A DNA stretch of 56,442 nt from Candidatus Kuenenia stuttgartensis (GTDB lineage: Bacteria > Planctomycetota > Planctomycetia > Planctomycetales > Planctomycetaceae): NCBI GenBank assembly GCA_945861865.1, contig CAMAWN010000013.1, forward strand, positions 1 to 56,442, in the 5' to 3' direction. Below are positions 41,221-50,342 of the stretch, piece after piece. The notes below the pieces were generated by a model. It did no database searches and was not told where the DNA came from. It saw only the letters and a list, made by a program, of their open reading frames with translations. The position numbers and the translations under genes are program-made. How positions within the stretch are numbered: the first letter of the stretch is position 1; the number at the start of each line of letters is the position of its first letter.

Positions 41221-43455
41221 ATGTCGATCGCCGGTAATCCTGCTCAATCGTCGCTGACTCCGTCCAATCGACGGCCGATTCCCTTGCAGGTTCGCCCCGA
41301 CTTGCGGATCGAGCGCATCGAGTACCAGGGCGTCGCCTACTGGGTCGTCAAAGAACCGGTCGGATTGAAGTACTACCGGTTGCAGACCGAGCAGCACGAA
41401 GTCCTGTTCCTGCTCGACGGCAAACGCAGCCTGGAAGAAGTCCGCGACGAGCTGCTCCGCATTCTGCCCACTGTGCGTCTGCAACTGAGCGACATCCAGC
41501 ACCTGATCACCGACCTGCACGAGAAGGGTCTCGTTCACAGCAACCGCATGGGCCAAGGGGCCGCGCTGCTCAAGCAGAAGAAGGACAACTTCCGCAAAAA
41601 GGTGTGGCAGACGCTCCGCAGCCTGCTGTACCTGCGGCTGCCTGGCTGGGATCCGGAACGCACGCTGACGTTTCTCGACCCGCTGTTCGGCTGGCTGTTC
41701 AAGCCGTGGGGGCTGATCGTCATGACGCTGTTCTGCGTCGCCTCGTGGGTGATGCTGGGGACGCGCTTCAACGACTTCACCGACCAGATTCCTGAATTCC
41801 AGCAATTCTTCGGCTGGCCGAACATGATGTATCTGTGGATCACGCTGGCCGGCTGCAAGATTTGTCACGAGTTCGGTCACGGGCTGAGCTGCAAAGTCTA
41901 CGGCGGCGAATGTCACGAAATGGGGGTGATGCTGCTGTGCTTCAGCCCCTGCTTGTACTGCGATGTCTCCGACAGTTGGACGCTGAAGAACAAGTGGAAG
42001 CGGATCATGATCGGCGCGGCCGGCATGTACATCGAAGCGATCATCTCCGGCTTCGCCATCTTCTTTTGGGCCTACACCGAAACCGGCCTGATGCACCACT
42101 TGTGCTTGAACATCTTCTTCGTGACCTCGATCACGACGGTGATCTTCAACGCGAATCCGTTGATGCGATTCGACGGTTATTACATGCTGGCCGACTTTCT
42201 GGAGATTCCGAATCTCCGTCCCAAAGCCGACAAGCAGATGCGCGAGAGTTTTGGGTGGTATTGCCTGGGCATTGAGGCGAAACCGGACCCGTTCATGCCG
42301 GAGACCGGCAAGTTTTGGTTCATCGTCTTTGCGGTCACGGCCAACATCTATCGAATTTTCGTGATGGCGGCGATTCTGACGTTTTTCTATACCGTGCTGA
42401 AGCCGTATGACTTGCAGAGCCTCGGGATCACGATGGCGGTGTTCTCGTTCGCCGGCATCATTTATTCGATGTTTCACAACGTTTATCAAATGGTCACTGC
42501 TCCAAGGATCGAACCCATGAGCCGCCCCAAAATCATCGCCACCTGCACGGTGCTCGTGACTGTCCTCGGCGTGGGACTGTTCGTGCCGATTCCCTGGCAC
42601 GTCGAGGCGATGTTCATCGTCGAACCGCACGACGTGCAGCACGTCTATTCGACCACGCCTGGCTTCCTGCGCGAGCAATACGTCGCCGAAGGACAGCGAG
42701 TCGAAGAGGGCGATCCGCTCGTCGATCTGGAGAATCCCGAAAAAGACGACAAGCAGCGAGAGATGGTCGTGCAATACAAAGTGGTCATGGCCGAAATTCG
42801 CGTGCATCGAGCCACCGGCGCGATCGCCGAGGAAGAGATCGCCAAAGAGAAGTTGAGGACCGTCAAAGAGCAACTTGCCGAGTACGAGCATCAGCTCGCG
42901 CAGTTGAAGATCGACGCTCCCTGCACCGGTGTCGTTATCGCTCCGCCGTCCGCACCGGAACCCAAGGCCGACGAGAGCCGTCTGCAGCTCGCTGCCTGGC
43001 ACGGCACGCCCTTGCAGTCCAGAAACCGCGACAGTTTTCTGGAAGAACGCACACACGTTTGCAGCATCGCGCCGGACAACAAGTTCCAAGCCACGCTACT
43101 GGTCGATCAAAAGGACCGCAACGACATCGAGATCGGAAGGGGAGTCGAATTGAAGTTGGACAGCTTGCCGGCCAAGACCTACGTCGGAAAGGTCGAAAAG
43201 ATTTCCGACCGCAACTTGGAGTTCGTTCCACAACTGTTGTCCAACAAACTCGGCGGCGAAGTTCCGACCACGACCGACGAACAAGGCCGCGAACGGCTTG
43301 TCAGCGCCGCGTACCAAACGACGGTCTTGCTCGAAGAGGACATTCCGCTGCTCCGTTCCGGCATGCGCGGCCGCGCACGTTTCTCCGTCGGCCATCGTTC
43401 GACGTGGGAGTGGATTTGGCGATACATCAAAACGACGTTCCACTTCCGCCTGTGA
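41221..43455 (+). CDS. PqqD / M50-like zinc-protease / HlyD fusion membrane protein
   Basis: 744 residues. About 30-105: PqqD-like domain (YYRLQTEQHEVLFLLDGKRS, LEEVRDELLR). About 140-480: a site-2-protease-like membrane core with H216EFGH (zinc site) and the second motif NANPLMRFDGYYMLADFLEI. About 480-744: HlyD-like adaptor with PGFLREQYVAEGQRVEEGDP, a coiled coil and a barrel. Similar fusions are seen next to peptide-export and planctomycete efflux systems. It may process and export a small peptide or RiPP-like product together with the adjacent HlyD protein. That role is inferred; no precursor peptide gene was found. Confidence 0.82.
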   Translation: MSIAGNPAQSSLTPSNRRPIPLQVRPDLRIERIEYQGVAYWVVKEPVGLKYYRLQTEQHEVLFLLDGKRSLEEVRDELLRILPTVRLQLSDIQHLITDLHEKGLVHSNRMGQGAALLKQKKDNFRKKVWQTLRSLLYLRLPGWDPERTLTFLDPLFGWLFKPWGLIVMTLFCVASWVMLGTRFNDFTDQIPEFQQFFGWPNMMYLWITLAGCKICHEFGHGLSCKVYGGECHEMGVMLLCFSPCLYCDVSDSWTLKNKWKRIMIGAAGMYIEAIISGFAIFFWAYTETGLMHHLCLNIFFVTSITTVIFNANPLMRFDGYYMLADFLEIPNLRPKADKQMRESFGWYCLGIEAKPDPFMPETGKFWFIVFAVTANIYRIFVMAAILTFFYTVLKPYDLQSLGITMAVFSFAGIIYSMFHNVYQMVTAPRIEPMSRPKIIATCTVLVTVLGVGLFVPIPWHVEAMFIVEPHDVQHVYSTTPGFLREQYVAEGQRVEEGDPLVDLENPEKDDKQREMVVQYKVVMAEIRVHRATGAIAEEEIAKEKLRTVKEQLAEYEHQLAQLKIDAPCTGVVIAPPSAPEPKADESRLQLAAWHGTPLQSRNRDSFLEERTHVCSIAPDNKFQATLLVDQKDRNDIEIGRGVELKLDSLPAKTYVGKVEKISDRNLEFVPQLLSNKLGGEVPTTTDEQGRERLVSAAYQTTVLLEEDIPLLRSGMRGRARFSVGHRSTWEWIWRYIKTTFHFRL

Positions 43456-43485
43456 TTACGCGGGTGCCTGACTGTGCCGAATCCG

Positions 43486-43505
43486 GTAGCCCAAGCCCTT
43501 GTGGC
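43486..43505. repeat. 20-bp dispersed repeat, copy 2
   Basis: Same 20 bases as 23123-23142. It is intergenic, between the convergent PqqD-M50-HlyD and FG-GAP genes. Confidence 0.75.
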
Positions 43506-43561
43506 CTGGATGATTCACGCCAACGCCGCAATCGACCGACCTACGAGGGGTCGGACTACCG

Positions 43562-45415
43562 TCAATCCGACTGTCGCACCCGATGCGTTTGATCGATCTT
43601 TAGATCCGTCAGTTCTTGCGTCGAACCATCTGGCCAGCGGATGTGGATTGCGTCGATCTGTTCGGCCTTGCCGAGACCGAACGTCACCGGCAATTCGACC
43701 TGCGAGAGATAGCTTCGCGTCGGCATGACTTGGCGGCGTTGAGTCACGTCTCCGCAGCGGAGTTCGACGACCGCTCCAATCGCATCGCGGTTGGATTTGC
43801 CGTTGCCGGTCAATTGAAGCCTGGCCCAATGGTGGCCCGATTTCTGATCGTTGCGGAGCAACCGCGGTGCTTGCCCGCTGTTGGCGATCAGCAAGTCGAG
43901 GTCGCCGTCGCCGTCGATGTCGGCATACGCCGCGCCGCGACCGACGCTGGGCTTCATAAAATCGCTGCCGCACTTGGCCAACGGGACCAACTCGAACTCA
44001 GTCCCGTGTTGGGGGCCGCAATTCCAAAACAGGTGCGGCGACTGCTCGTAATGCTGGCTCTCCTGAACCTTGTTGATTTCGATTTCCAGATGTCCGTTCG
44101 CGCTGAACAAATCTTGGCGGCTGTCGAGATCGAGGTCCGCGAAGAGCACTCCGAACTTCAGTTCCAGTCGCGAGCCTGGCCCCAGCCCGTTCGAGACCGC
44201 CTCGTCGCGAAATTGCAGATCGTTCGACTTGGTCACATACAGCGCGGTCATCTCGTTTGAGAAATTTCCGATCGCGATGCCCAGCGCGGAGCTATTGCGA
44301 AACCAGGCCGTGTCGATTCCCATCGCTCCGCGCGCGTTGCCGTCCAGGTCGAACGCCACTCCGGACAGCGCCCCGATCTCTTCAAACTTGCCGCCGAGGT
44401 TGTGCAGCAGAAAATTCTGCACCGTGTCATTGGCGATCACGACGTCCAATCGGCCATCGGCATCCAGGTCGGCGAAGGTGATGCCCAACGACTTGGCCGT
44501 CGGTTCTTTTGAGGCGGCATTCAGAACTTGGATGCCGGTCTCTTTGGAAACGTCGGAGAATTTTCCGTCGCCGTCGTTGCGATAGAGATACGGGAAGACG
44601 CCGTGAAACGGCTGGGGCCGTCCATAGCCTCGGCCACCGCCGATGAGCGTGAACTTCTGCGAGAGATCGCTCTCCTTGGACCATTCGATGTAGTTGGCGA
44701 CGAACAAGTCGAGATCGCCGTCGTTGTCGTAGTCGAACCAACCGGCACCAGTGCTCCACTGCGAATCGCCGCCGCCGACCCCGGCGTCGCCAGTCACGTC
44801 GACGAACTTGCCACCGTCGTTGCAGAACAGCCGGTTCTGGCCGACCGCTGTGAAAAACAAATCCGTGTCGCCGTCGTTGTCGTAGTCTCCGCAAGCGACT
44901 CCCATGCCGTAAAAAGTCACGTCGAGTCCGACCTCTTTGGTCACGTCCGAAAATCGGCACTGCCCGTCGTTGCGATACACCGCCTGTGTCGGTCGCGGTC
45001 GATTCTTGGCGATGTCGCGCGGATCCCACGGCCAACGGCACGAGTTGACGAAGACGATATCCTGATCGCCATCGCCGTCGTAATCGCAGAACGCGCAGCC
45101 GCTGCCCATCGTTTCCGGCAGTAGCTTGTCGCCGAAGGCTCCGTTCTCGTGGACGAACTTGATGCCGGATTCGACCGTGATGTCGGTGAAGCGAATCTCC
45201 GGAGTTTCCATCTTCACGCGAGCGGGCGGAGGGGGCGGAGGGAGCGGAGGTGGAACGACGACCGCAACCGGTTTTCGCAAATACAAATACGCGGCTGCAC
45301 CACCAACCGCTCCCAGAAAAACCAACACGATCAACGACCAATTGAGTGCCGTGGAGATGATCTTGTCGTCTCGTTCGAGCGTGTTGGGATCGATGTCGTG
45401 ATTGTCTTGAGTCAT
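43562..45415 (-). CDS. Membrane-anchored FG-GAP/ASPIC (CRTAC1-like) propeller protein
   Basis: 617 residues. A membrane anchor (ALNWSLIVLVFLGAVGGAA, about 22-42) is followed by a poly-proline linker. FG-GAP/VCBS repeats come next with six calcium-type loops, for example DYDGDGDQD, DYDNDGDTD, DLDADGRLD and DIDGDGDLD. An ASPIC/UnbV domain closes the protein (SNRDAIGAVVELRCGDVTQR with IHIRWPDGS). It is probably an adhesion or surface-binding protein. I chose ATG 45415 because GAGGAA lies eight bases upstream; the ATG at 45436 has none. Transcribed after argF in the same direction, 68 nt away. Confidence 0.88.
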   Translation of the reverse strand: MTQDNHDIDPNTLERDDKIISTALNWSLIVLVFLGAVGGAAAYLYLRKPVAVVVPPPLPPPPPPARVKMETPEIRFTDITVESGIKFVHENGAFGDKLLPETMGSGCAFCDYDGDGDQDIVFVNSCRWPWDPRDIAKNRPRPTQAVYRNDGQCRFSDVTKEVGLDVTFYGMGVACGDYDNDGDTDLFFTAVGQNRLFCNDGGKFVDVTGDAGVGGGDSQWSTGAGWFDYDNDGDLDLFVANYIEWSKESDLSQKFTLIGGGRGYGRPQPFHGVFPYLYRNDGDGKFSDVSKETGIQVLNAASKEPTAKSLGITFADLDADGRLDVVIANDTVQNFLLHNLGGKFEEIGALSGVAFDLDGNARGAMGIDTAWFRNSSALGIAIGNFSNEMTALYVTKSNDLQFRDEAVSNGLGPGSRLELKFGVLFADLDLDSRQDLFSANGHLEIEINKVQESQHYEQSPHLFWNCGPQHGTEFELVPLAKCGSDFMKPSVGRGAAYADIDGDGDLDLLIANSGQAPRLLRNDQKSGHHWARLQLTGNGKSNRDAIGAVVELRCGDVTQRRQVMPTRSYLSQVELPVTFGLGKAEQIDAIHIRWPDGSTQELTDLKIDQTHRVRQSD

Positions 45416-45483
45416 GGACCGTTCCTCGGAAGACATCGGCGGAGGTAGTATTTGGCGTTTGGTTCAAGCCGCAAGCCGAGGCT

Positions 45484-46395
45484 TCAACCGAGCAGCCAGA
45501 CCAACAAGCCTTTGGCGAGGTGCATACGATTCTCGGCCTGTTGGAAGACGATGCTGTGAGGGCCGTCGATAACCTCGTCGGTGACTTCTTTGCCTCGCCG
45601 AGCCGGCAGGTCGTGCATGAACAAACAGCCCTTGGGGGCTTTCGCCATCAACCGTGCGTTCACTTGATATGGGAAGAAAATACGGCTGCGTTTGTCGGCC
45701 TCGGATTCTTGGCCCATGCTGGCCCACACGTCGGTGTAGACGACATCGGCGTTCGCCATTGCCACGTTCAAGTCCACGGTTTGCTCGATGTCCGCCGACG
45801 GATATTCCAAGCGGATCGCCTGCAGTAGGCTTTCTTCCAGTTCAAAATCACGCGGAGCGCAGACGGTCATCGACATTCCCAGCATCGACGTGATCATCAC
45901 CAGTGACGCGGCCACGTTGTTGCCGTCGCCGACAAAGACCAGCCGCTTGCCCTTCACGTCGCCCCACTTCTCTTGCAACGTGAGGATGTCCGTCAGGGCT
46001 TGGCACGGATGATCGTCGTCCGACAGCCCGTTGATGACCGGGCAGCGTGAATGCGACGCAAAATCCTCGATCAGTTTCTGCGAGAACGTGCGCAACACGA
46101 CCGCATCGGAATAACCGCTGATGACGCGGGCGACATCGGCCAACGATTCCCGGCCGCTGAGTCCCGCATCCTGACCGCTCAAAAAATTACCGGTTCCGCC
46201 GAGCTGCGCCATTGCGGCGTCGAAGCTGACGCGCGTCCGCAACGACGGCTTCTCGAAGACTTGCGTCAGGTAGCAACCTTGCAGCAGAGCCGGTCGCTCG
46301 CCGCGCTTCCAACCGGCTTTCAGTTCGTGCGACTTCGCCAGGATCGCGTGGACATCGTCCACGGACAGATTCAACAGGGATGTGAGATGTTTCAT
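45484..46395 (-). CDS. argF: Ornithine carbamoyltransferase
   Basis: 303 residues. It joins carbamoyl phosphate and ornithine to give citrulline. Carbamoyl-phosphate site KPSLRTRVSFDAAMAQLGG, then DDHPCQALTDILTLQEKWG, whose H-P-C-Q is typical of the ornithine enzyme rather than the aspartate one. The ornithine-side loop is MHDLPARRGKEV, where many members have HCLPA. ATG 46395 fits the usual start. Last of argB-argD-argF, 42 nt after argD. Confidence 0.94.
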   Translation of the reverse strand: MKHLTSLLNLSVDDVHAILAKSHELKAGWKRGERPALLQGCYLTQVFEKPSLRTRVSFDAAMAQLGGTGNFLSGQDAGLSGRESLADVARVISGYSDAVVLRTFSQKLIEDFASHSRCPVINGLSDDDHPCQALTDILTLQEKWGDVKGKRLVFVGDGNNVAASLVMITSMLGMSMTVCAPRDFELEESLLQAIRLEYPSADIEQTVDLNVAMANADVVYTDVWASMGQESEADKRSRIFFPYQVNARLMAKAPKGCLFMHDLPARRGKEVTDEVIDGPHSIVFQQAENRMHLAKGLLVWLLG

Positions 46396-46437
46396 GGTCA
46401 GTTCTTCGCAGACCGGTTTTGCCAACCGTCCGACAGA

Positions 46438-47643
46438 TTACGCTTCGTTGGCCATCTCGCGCAACACGTCCGCGAGCACGTCGCAGCCTTCGTCGACTTG
46501 TTCGGGCGTGACGTTCAGCGGCGGCAGCAGTCGGACAACGGTGTCGTGAGTGGCATTGATCAGCAGGCCCCGTTCCATGCACTTGGCGACAGCCGGCGTG
46601 GAGGGAATACTCAGTTCGAGGCCGATCATCATTCCGCGAATCCGCAGTTGTGAGATGATCGGCAGTTCGGCCTTGAGCTTCTCCAGGTGCGAACGGAAGC
46701 GGGCGGACATCGCTTGGCAGTTCGCCAGCAAGCCGTCCTCTTCAATGGTTTGAATCGTGGCGATGCCCGCCGCCATCGCCAGCGGATTACCGCCGAACGT
46801 GCTGGCGTGCATGCCGGGACGCAGATCGGGAGCAAGCTCGTTCTTGCAGAGGATCGCTCCGGCCGCGACTCCGCCCGCCAGTCCCTTGGCCAGCGAAATG
46901 ATGTCGGGCTGAACGCCGAATTGTTGGTAGCCGTACCAAGTGCCGGTGCGGCCCATACAGGTTTGCACTTCATCGAAGATCAGCAAGCAGCCGTTCTCAT
47001 CGGCCAGCCGTCGCAGTCCTTGCAGATAGCCTTCGATGGGCAGGTTGATGCCCCCTTCGCCTTGCACCGGCTCAATCAAAATCGCACACGTTTCGCGATC
47101 CAGCAGTTTTGCGACCGCGTCGAGATCGTTGTGCGGCGCGTATCGAAATCCCGCCAGCAGCGGGCCGAGGCCTTCGTGGTACTTCGGCTGAGCCGTCGCC
47201 GTGACCGTGGCAAACGTGCGGCCGTGAAAACTATTCTCGAAGCTGATGACTTTGTATCGCCCGTCGCGCGCGTGCAACCGAGCCAGCTTGATCGCCGCCT
47301 CATTCGCCTCCGCGCCGCTGTTGCAGAAGAACGCTTTGCCGAAGCCGCGTGTCGAGAGCATCTCGGCGAAGTTCCCTTGAGCCTCGGTGTACCAGGTGTT
47401 CGGAATGTGAATCAGCTTCGTGACCTGTTCCTGAATCGCGCGAACGACTCGTGGCGGACAGTAGCCGAGAATGTTGCAGCCCCAGCCGGGAAACAGGTCG
47501 AGGTAGCGTTTCCCCTCGGCGTCCCAAACGTACGAGCCTTCGCCGCGCACCAGACTGATCGGATAGCGGCGATAGTTCGGGATCACGAACTTCTCGAACT
47601 GTTCGATGGTCTGAGCACTGCTTCGAGTCGCTGCGGCGTCCAC
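46438..47643 (-). CDS. argD: Acetylornithine aminotransferase
   Basis: 401 residues of the class III PLP aminotransferases. Seen: [83 protein letters not shown], and [18 protein letters not shown] with the PLP Lys. It makes N-acetylornithine from the semialdehyde. The start is GTG 47643 with GAAGGAG seven bases upstream; longer starts enter the argB-argD spacer. The closely related ornithine transaminases are a weaker alternative, ruled down by the neighbours. Confidence 0.94.
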   Translation of the reverse strand: MDAAATRSSAQTIEQFEKFVIPNYRRYPISLVRGEGSYVWDAEGKRYLDLFPGWGCNILGYCPPRVVRAIQEQVTKLIHIPNTWYTEAQGNFAEMLSTRGFGKAFFCNSGAEANEAAIKLARLHARDGRYKVISFENSFHGRTFATVTATAQPKYHEGLGPLLAGFRYAPHNDLDAVAKLLDRETCAILIEPVQGEGGINLPIEGYLQGLRRLADENGCLLIFDEVQTCMGRTGTWYGYQQFGVQPDIISLAKGLAGGVAAGAILCKNELAPDLRPGMHASTFGGNPLAMAAGIATIQTIEEDGLLANCQAMSARFRSHLEKLKAELPIISQLRIRGMMIGLELSIPSTPAVAKCMERGLLINATHDTVVRLLPPLNVTPEQVDEGCDVLADVLREMANEA

Positions 47644-47750
47644 GGGAAACTCCTTCGGGTTCAAAATTCCTCCGCAGATTCTCGCAGAGGGAAAACAAAA
47701 CACTCACCAACAGAAAAACCAATGGCGGATGGCGAGCACTTCCACCCAAG

Positions 47751-48623
47751 CTACAACACGATCTCCGTGCCCACGCCCGTGTCGGAGTAAATCTCCAACA
47801 GCACGGAGTGCGGCATGCGTCCATCGACGACGTGGACTTTGCCGACACCGGATTGCAGCGCTTCCAACGCCGCTTCGACCTTGGGCACCATTCCGGCGTC
47901 GATGATGCCGTCGCGGATCAGTTCGCGACAACGCGCCGCCGTCAGGTGTGATTGCAACGTCGCCGGATTGTGCCGATCCAAAAAGATGCCCGGCACGTCG
48001 CTGACGAAGACCAATTTCTCGGACTTCAAAATCCGCGCGATCGCCGCTGCGGCCGTGTCGGCATTGACGTTGAGCATCTGCCCGGAGGCGTCGACCGCGA
48101 CCGACGGAACCACCGGAATGATTCCCGCCGAGCAGACGTCTTCGAGAAACCCGCGATCGATGTCGATCACCTCGCCGACAAAGCCGAGATCGACCGGGCC
48201 TTCGCGGCTCGGCAATTCGAGCTTCTTGCCGATCAGGCAATTCTGAGTCCGATAGCTCAGGCCGATCGCGCTCCCGCCTTGCTGACGAATCTCGTTGACG
48301 AGTCCGCCGCAGATGTCTCCCGCCAGCACCTGAGCCACAATGTCCAACGTTGCAGCGTCGGTGTATCGTCGTCCCTGCACTTTACGCGGCACGATGCCCG
48401 CCGCCGCCATCGCCTTGTCGATGTCTTTGCCGCCACCATGCACCAAGATCGGCCGCAGACCGACCGATTGCAGGAAGATCACATCCGTCAGGAAGCTGCG
48501 CACGGCCTCGTGTTCGTCGAGCGCGCTGCCTCCCAATTTGATGACGACGTGCTTGCCCCGGAACCGGCGAATCCAAGCCAGTGCCTCGATGAGCACATTC
48601 GCTTTTCGGATCGCTTCGTCCAC
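47751..48623 (-). CDS. argB: Acetylglutamate kinase
   Basis: 290 residues of the amino-acid-kinase fold. It phosphorylates N-acetylglutamate, an early and often arginine-inhibited step. Seen: [50 protein letters not shown] and SDVPGIFLD. The N-terminal helix before the kinase core ([20 protein letters not shown]) resembles that of arginine-sensitive enzymes, which suggests feedback control. GTG 48623 has AGAGG upstream and is my preferred start; a TTG at 48638 is also possible. argD follows 107 nt downstream. Confidence 0.94.
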   Translation of the reverse strand: MDEAIRKANVLIEALAWIRRFRGKHVVIKLGGSALDEHEAVRSFLTDVIFLQSVGLRPILVHGGGKDIDKAMAAAGIVPRKVQGRRYTDAATLDIVAQVLAGDICGGLVNEIRQQGGSAIGLSYRTQNCLIGKKLELPSREGPVDLGFVGEVIDIDRGFLEDVCSAGIIPVVPSVAVDASGQMLNVNADTAAAAIARILKSEKLVFVSDVPGIFLDRHNPATLQSHLTAARCRELIRDGIIDAGMVPKVEAALEALQSGVGKVHVVDGRMPHSVLLEIYSDTGVGTEIVL

Positions 48624-48706
48624 GGAAAACCTCTGCAATTAGCTCGGGGAAAGCGAGCGATTGTATGAGCCCCCCAACGAGTGTCAATCAGCCGCGCCGA
48701 CATCGT

Positions 48707-49384
48707 TTAGGGCCACAGCGACAGCACTGAGTCCACGTCGGCGAAGTCCGCAAAGAGGTGATCCGGTTCGGACTGCCTGAGTTCCTCCATCGAATACATG
48801 CCAGTGCCGACGGCAATGACGCGCGCCCCGATGGCTCGACCACAGCGGACATCGGCCGGCGTGTCGCCAATCACCCACAACTTCTCGCGATTGATTGTCT
48901 GCGGGGCGTGATGCTCGGCTGCGGCCGTGAGTGCCTGACGAGCGACGTCGTCGCGGTCGGCGTGATCGTCTCCGAACCCGCCGAATGCAAAATGCTCGGC
49001 CAAGCCGTAGTGTCGCAGCTTTTGCCAGGCTGCTTCGCGATAATTGCCGGTGAGCAATCCTAGCCGCACATCGTCTCGACCACTCAGCCGCACAAGCAAC
49101 TCGCGCACTCCGGGATAGACGCCTCCTTGTCGGCTGGCCAATTCGTCCGGCAGCACTCGCAGATACGCCTCCTGCAATCGAGCGAGCGTTGAGTCGGAAT
49201 CCTCCAACCCGTGAAACCGAATCAGATCGCGGCCAATCCCACGATCAGTTCGTCCTGCCGTCGGAATGCCGTCCGTCGGAGCCGTGATGCCGAAGGCAAG
49301 TTTCAACGCGAACTCAATGCCCCCCTGCCCCGCGCCTCCGGAGTGCAACAGTGTTCCGTCGATGTCGAAAAGAATGACGTGCAT
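48707..49384 (-). CDS. HAD-family phosphatase (phosphoglycolate-phosphatase-like)
   Basis: 225 residues. The HAD motif I is ILFDIDGTLLHSGGAG (nucleophile D-x-D), then GLLTGNYREAAWQKLRHYGL (motif II/III), and LWVIGDTPADVRCGRAIGAR (motif IV). A helical cap lies between. It removes phosphate from a small metabolite, not identified. ATG 49384, 23 nt after the agmatinase gene and 83 nt before argB, all on the same strand. Confidence 0.87.
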   Translation of the reverse strand: MHVILFDIDGTLLHSGGAGQGGIEFALKLAFGITAPTDGIPTAGRTDRGIGRDLIRFHGLEDSDSTLARLQEAYLRVLPDELASRQGGVYPGVRELLVRLSGRDDVRLGLLTGNYREAAWQKLRHYGLAEHFAFGGFGDDHADRDDVARQALTAAAEHHAPQTINREKLWVIGDTPADVRCGRAIGARVIAVGTGMYSMEELRQSEPDHLFADFADVDSVLSLWP

Positions 49385-49407
49385 GGGATTCTGGTCCGTC
49401 TCCGAAA

Positions 49408-50337
49408 TTAGTGAGCCATCAAAGAGAGTAGCTCAAACACCAAGTTCGCAGCCAAGATGGCGGTGATGTTCTGCGAGTCGAACGGCGGAGCGACTTCCAC
49501 CAAATCGGCTCCGACAAGTTTCAGATCGGTGAGGCCACGCAGCAACTGCAACATTTGATGACTGGTGAAGCCACCGACTTCGGGAGTGCCGGTACCGGGG
49601 GCGAAGGCCGGATCGACGGCGTCGATGTCGAGCGTGACATACAGCGGACGCGGACCAACTCGTTGCTGGATTTCAGCGAGAACATTCCGAATGCCAAGGT
49701 CGGTAGCTTCGTCAAACGCGATGAGCCGAGCACCGAGTTGCCGAGCATCGGCATAGTCCTGTGGGCCGGCCGTTGGGCCTCGAATGCCGATCTGTAAATA
49801 CGCGGCAGTATCAATCAAGCCCTCTTCGAGAGCTCGTCGAAACGGAGTTCCGTGGCTGTATTTGAACGACGGATATTCCTCGTCCCATGTATCGGGATGC
49901 GCGTCGAAGTGAACGACGGCGAGCGGTCCGTGGCGTTTGTGATGTGCTCGCAGCAGCGGCAGGCTGATCGAATGATCGCCGCCCAAACTGATGAGCCGCG
50001 AGCCCGATTCCAAAATTGTCGCGGCAGTTTGTTCGATCGCTCGATGCGTGGCGACGATGTCCACCGGGATGACATCGACGTCACCGTAATCGACGACGTT
50101 GAGCACCTCAAACGGTGCGACTTGCTGCGCGTTGTTGTAACCCCAGAGCAGCAGTGATTGCTCGCGAATGGAGCGTGGCCCAAAGCGTGCTCCACTGCGA
50201 TACGACGTCGAGCTGTCATATGGCACGCCGAGAATCGCGACGTCCACGCCCGACAACTCGCGCGTGTGCAGTCGTCGGCCGAAGGTGCAAATCCCTTGGT
50301 ACGGTTGAGCGGAAAACGGTGAACCGGTCGTAGCCAT
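49408..50337 (-). CDS. speB: Agmatinase (ureohydrolase family)
   Basis: 309 residues of the arginase/agmatinase fold. Manganese ligands: SLGGDHSISLPLL, VVHFDAHPDTWDE and LDIDAVDPAFAPGTGTPEVG. The family start GVPYDSSTSYRSGARFGPRSI fits. It lies 5 nt after arginine decarboxylase, so agmatine to putrescine and urea is the expected reaction; arginase or guanidinobutyrase are weaker alternatives. ATG 50337 has GGAGTG upstream. Confidence 0.88.
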   Translation of the reverse strand: MATTGSPFSAQPYQGICTFGRRLHTRELSGVDVAILGVPYDSSTSYRSGARFGPRSIREQSLLLWGYNNAQQVAPFEVLNVVDYGDVDVIPVDIVATHRAIEQTAATILESGSRLISLGGDHSISLPLLRAHHKRHGPLAVVHFDAHPDTWDEEYPSFKYSHGTPFRRALEEGLIDTAAYLQIGIRGPTAGPQDYADARQLGARLIAFDEATDLGIRNVLAEIQQRVGPRPLYVTLDIDAVDPAFAPGTGTPEVGGFTSHQMLQLLRGLTDLKLVGADLVEVAPPFDSQNITAILAANLVFELLSLMAH

Positions 50338-50342
50338 GACGA

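Noticed and set aside
41167-43089. Long minus-strand open frame opposite the PqqD-M50-HlyD gene
   Set aside because: Antisense shadow; the plus strand carries HEFGH, the propeller-independent domains and a proper start.
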